Below are positions 22,850 through 24,042 of a DNA stretch of 24,042 bases, piece by piece. The first letter of the stretch is position 1, and every line of letters begins with the position of its first letter. Location of the stretch: contig JAKCCY010000036.1 of NCBI GenBank assembly GCA_021838765.1, forward strand, positions 1-24,042, in the 5' to 3' direction. The DNA is from Nitrospirota bacterium (GTDB lineage: Bacteria; Nitrospirota_A; Leptospirillia; Leptospirillales; Leptospirillaceae). The notes under the pieces are model-generated. The model was given only the letters and a program-made list of their open reading frames with translations, was not told the origin of the DNA and searched no databases. The translations under genes were made by a program, and so were the position numbers.

Positions 22850-23791
22850 ATGGTGGTTAAAAACTTGTCAGAGACGAACCTTCCTCATCTTAATGCCCGA
22901 ATGATCAAAGCTCAAGGAAATTCAAAGAGCACGAATGATATCCATCTTCTGTCCCAAAGCCTTTTTCGTCTCTCCCATCTGGGGAAACAGAAAAATCCCC
23001 ATCTTCTTTCCCGAAGATTTCGCGGAGGACTTTTCCTGGAGGAGACTTTTCGCTCCGAAGCCCTTTTATGGCAGGAAAAGGCTCTGGCCGTTCTTGACAA
23101 ATGCGAACAGCTGGGGTTAAAGATGATCACTCTTGGATCGGGGGCCTTTCCGCCCCTTCTTGAAAAGCTTTCTGACCCGCCCAAGGTCCTGTTTGTCCAG
23201 GGAGAGATTTCTGCCCTTTTTCGTCCGTCACTTGCAATGATCGGAGCTCGTGATGCACCATCACGAGCTTTGGAAGGTTTTTCGCGGTTGTCCAGGGATG
23301 TCGCGGGGTTCGGGCTGTCGATTGTTTCGGGGCTTGCGGCAGGAATGGATGGCGCGGCCCACAAAGGAGCTCTTGCCGCCGGAGGGACGACTGTCGCTGT
23401 TGTGGGGTGCGGACTCGATCGCGTGTATCCTCCGGTTCATCGGGATCTGGTCAGGGAGATTCTTGACGGGGGAGGTACTCTAGTGAGTGAATATCCCCCA
23501 GGGGATCCTCCGGAGGGATGGCATTTCCCTTTCAGGAACAGGATCATCGCCGGACTTTCGGCAGGGGTTGTCTGCGGTGTTCATGGGAGGTTTTCCGGGA
23601 CTTCGGTTACGGTGCGGGTCGCTATTGAGGAAAACAGGGACCTGTTTGTTTTCTTTGATGAAACTGCCGGTGGAGCTCTTGATGGTCCTCTTCGTCTGCT
23701 CGAGCAGGGAGCCCGAAGGGTTCGTGACGCGGAAGAGATCATTCTTGGTCTGGGTGGAATCGTTTCGGCCGGAGACCCGGAAAATTTTTAA
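22850..23791 (+). CDS. dprA: Divergent DNA-processing protein DprA/Smf
   Basis: DprA loads RecA on incoming single-stranded DNA in transformation. The roughly 313-residue product shows the family Rossmann core: AMIGARDAPSRALEGFSRLS, SGLAAGMDGAAHKGALAAGG, VVGCGLDRVYPPVHRDL, LVSEYPPG and WHFPFRNRIIAGLS. Some usual elements are altered: the VVxEA strand after IIAGLS reads VVCGV and the AVPG turn reads FVFFD. No C-terminal winged-helix domain follows, so the protein is shorter than the common 360 residues. The start is uncertain; ATG 22850 has no clear ribosome site and ATG 22901 is an alternative. It lies 63 bases before topA, a common bacterial arrangement. Confidence 0.87.
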   Translation: MVVKNLSETNLPHLNARMIKAQGNSKSTNDIHLLSQSLFRLSHLGKQKNPHLLSRRFRGGLFLEETFRSEALLWQEKALAVLDKCEQLGLKMITLGSGAFPPLLEKLSDPPKVLFVQGEISALFRPSLAMIGARDAPSRALEGFSRLSRDVAGFGLSIVSGLAAGMDGAAHKGALAAGGTTVAVVGCGLDRVYPPVHRDLVREILDGGGTLVSEYPPGDPPEGWHFPFRNRIIAGLSAGVVCGVHGRFSGTSVTVRVAIEENRDLFVFFDETAGGALDGPLRLLEQGARRVRDAEEIILGLGGIVSAGDPENF

Positions 23792-23854
23792 TGTCTGTCC
23801 GCTAAAAGCCAGTGAGGACGGGCCAATACTTTAAGGTGCAGTCTAAGGGGAAAA

Positions 23855-24042
23855 ATGGCCACAAAAAGTAAGGAAGGGGCTGTCAAGGAGAAGTCCACGA
23901 AGGCGGTGAAGAAGGGTTCATCCCCTGCGGTCAAGAAAACGGTCAGAAAAAAGCTGACGGACCAGAAGTCCCCTGCCGGGGGAGGGACGCTTATTGTCGT
24001 CGAGTCTCCGACAAAAGCCAGAACTCTCACGAAGATTCTTGG
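23855..24042 (+). CDS. topA: DNA topoisomerase I (3' truncated by window edge)
   Basis: Only the first 62 codons are in the window. An N-terminal extension of about 43 residues rich in Lys, Ser and Thr (MATKSKEGAVKEKSTKAV and similar) precedes the TOPRIM start TLIVVESPTKARTLTKILG, whose Glu50 corresponds to the catalytic glutamate (Glu9 of the E. coli enzyme). The extension is longer than in E. coli, where TOPRIM begins almost at residue 1, and could be disordered and DNA-binding. TAAGGGG (23844-23850) lies just before the ATG. Position after dprA agrees with the usual dprA-topA order. Confidence 0.93.
   Translation, partial: MATKSKEGAVKEKSTKAVKKGSSPAVKKTVRKKLTDQKSPAGGGTLIVVESPTKARTLTKIL

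Overview
The window looks like a chromosomal segment from a free-living, flagellated, Gram-negative bacterium of moderately high GC content. Gene order and protein character (a flhA-flhF-flhG-fliA-che-mot cluster, a DapL-type lysine-pathway aminotransferase, a DUF3332 lipoprotein, a haem-motif chemoreceptor) suggest a Nitrospirota member, perhaps Leptospirillum-like. This assignment is inference; the window has no rRNA or other decisive marker. I found no tRNA, rRNA or CRISPR array.

Region 1 (1-13726) is a motility and chemotaxis cluster, all on the + strand. It starts inside flhA (export gate), then flhF and flhG (GTPase/ATPase pair setting flagellar position and number), fliA (sigma-28), cheY, cheA, a methyl-accepting chemotaxis protein (MCP), cheW, motA and motB. 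Three small flagellar-associated genes follow: an unknown 95-residue protein, a DUF2802-like membrane protein, and a FliK/YlqG-like unknown overlapping a FlhB C-terminal-like gene. The chain interacts as a unit: FlhA/FlhB-like for export, FliA for late gene transcription, MCP-CheW-CheA-CheY for signalling and MotAB for torque. It is interrupted between cheA and the MCP by a decayed IS200/IS605-type tnpB element (about 7285-7713).

Region 2 (13727-16717) holds housekeeping genes: dapL (lysine/peptidoglycan precursor), a divergent folK (folate) and mutY (repair), closely spaced.

Region 3 (16748-18583) holds two lipoproteins. One is a Cys-paired beta-propeller-like protein and the other a DUF3332 protein; a strong hairpin terminator follows.

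Region 4 (18583-19295, - strand) is a two-gene operon of small membrane proteins (DUF948-like, then YtxH-like) with overlapping stop and start codons. It is transcribed away from region 5 (19415-22477), a NitT/TauT-type ABC transporter with a fused double permease, an ATPase and a stand-alone AAA-associated C-terminal domain protein, but no binding protein.

Region 6 (22566-24042) has a small coiled-coil membrane protein on the - strand, then a divergent dprA and the 5' end of topA on the + strand.

The points I consider most worth a second look are the c-type haem motif in the chemoreceptor, the three-frame tnpB fossil fused to the chemoreceptor's 5' end, the CheA without a CheY-binding P2 domain, and the altered G3 motif of FlhF. 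I did not find a clearly new multi-gene system.
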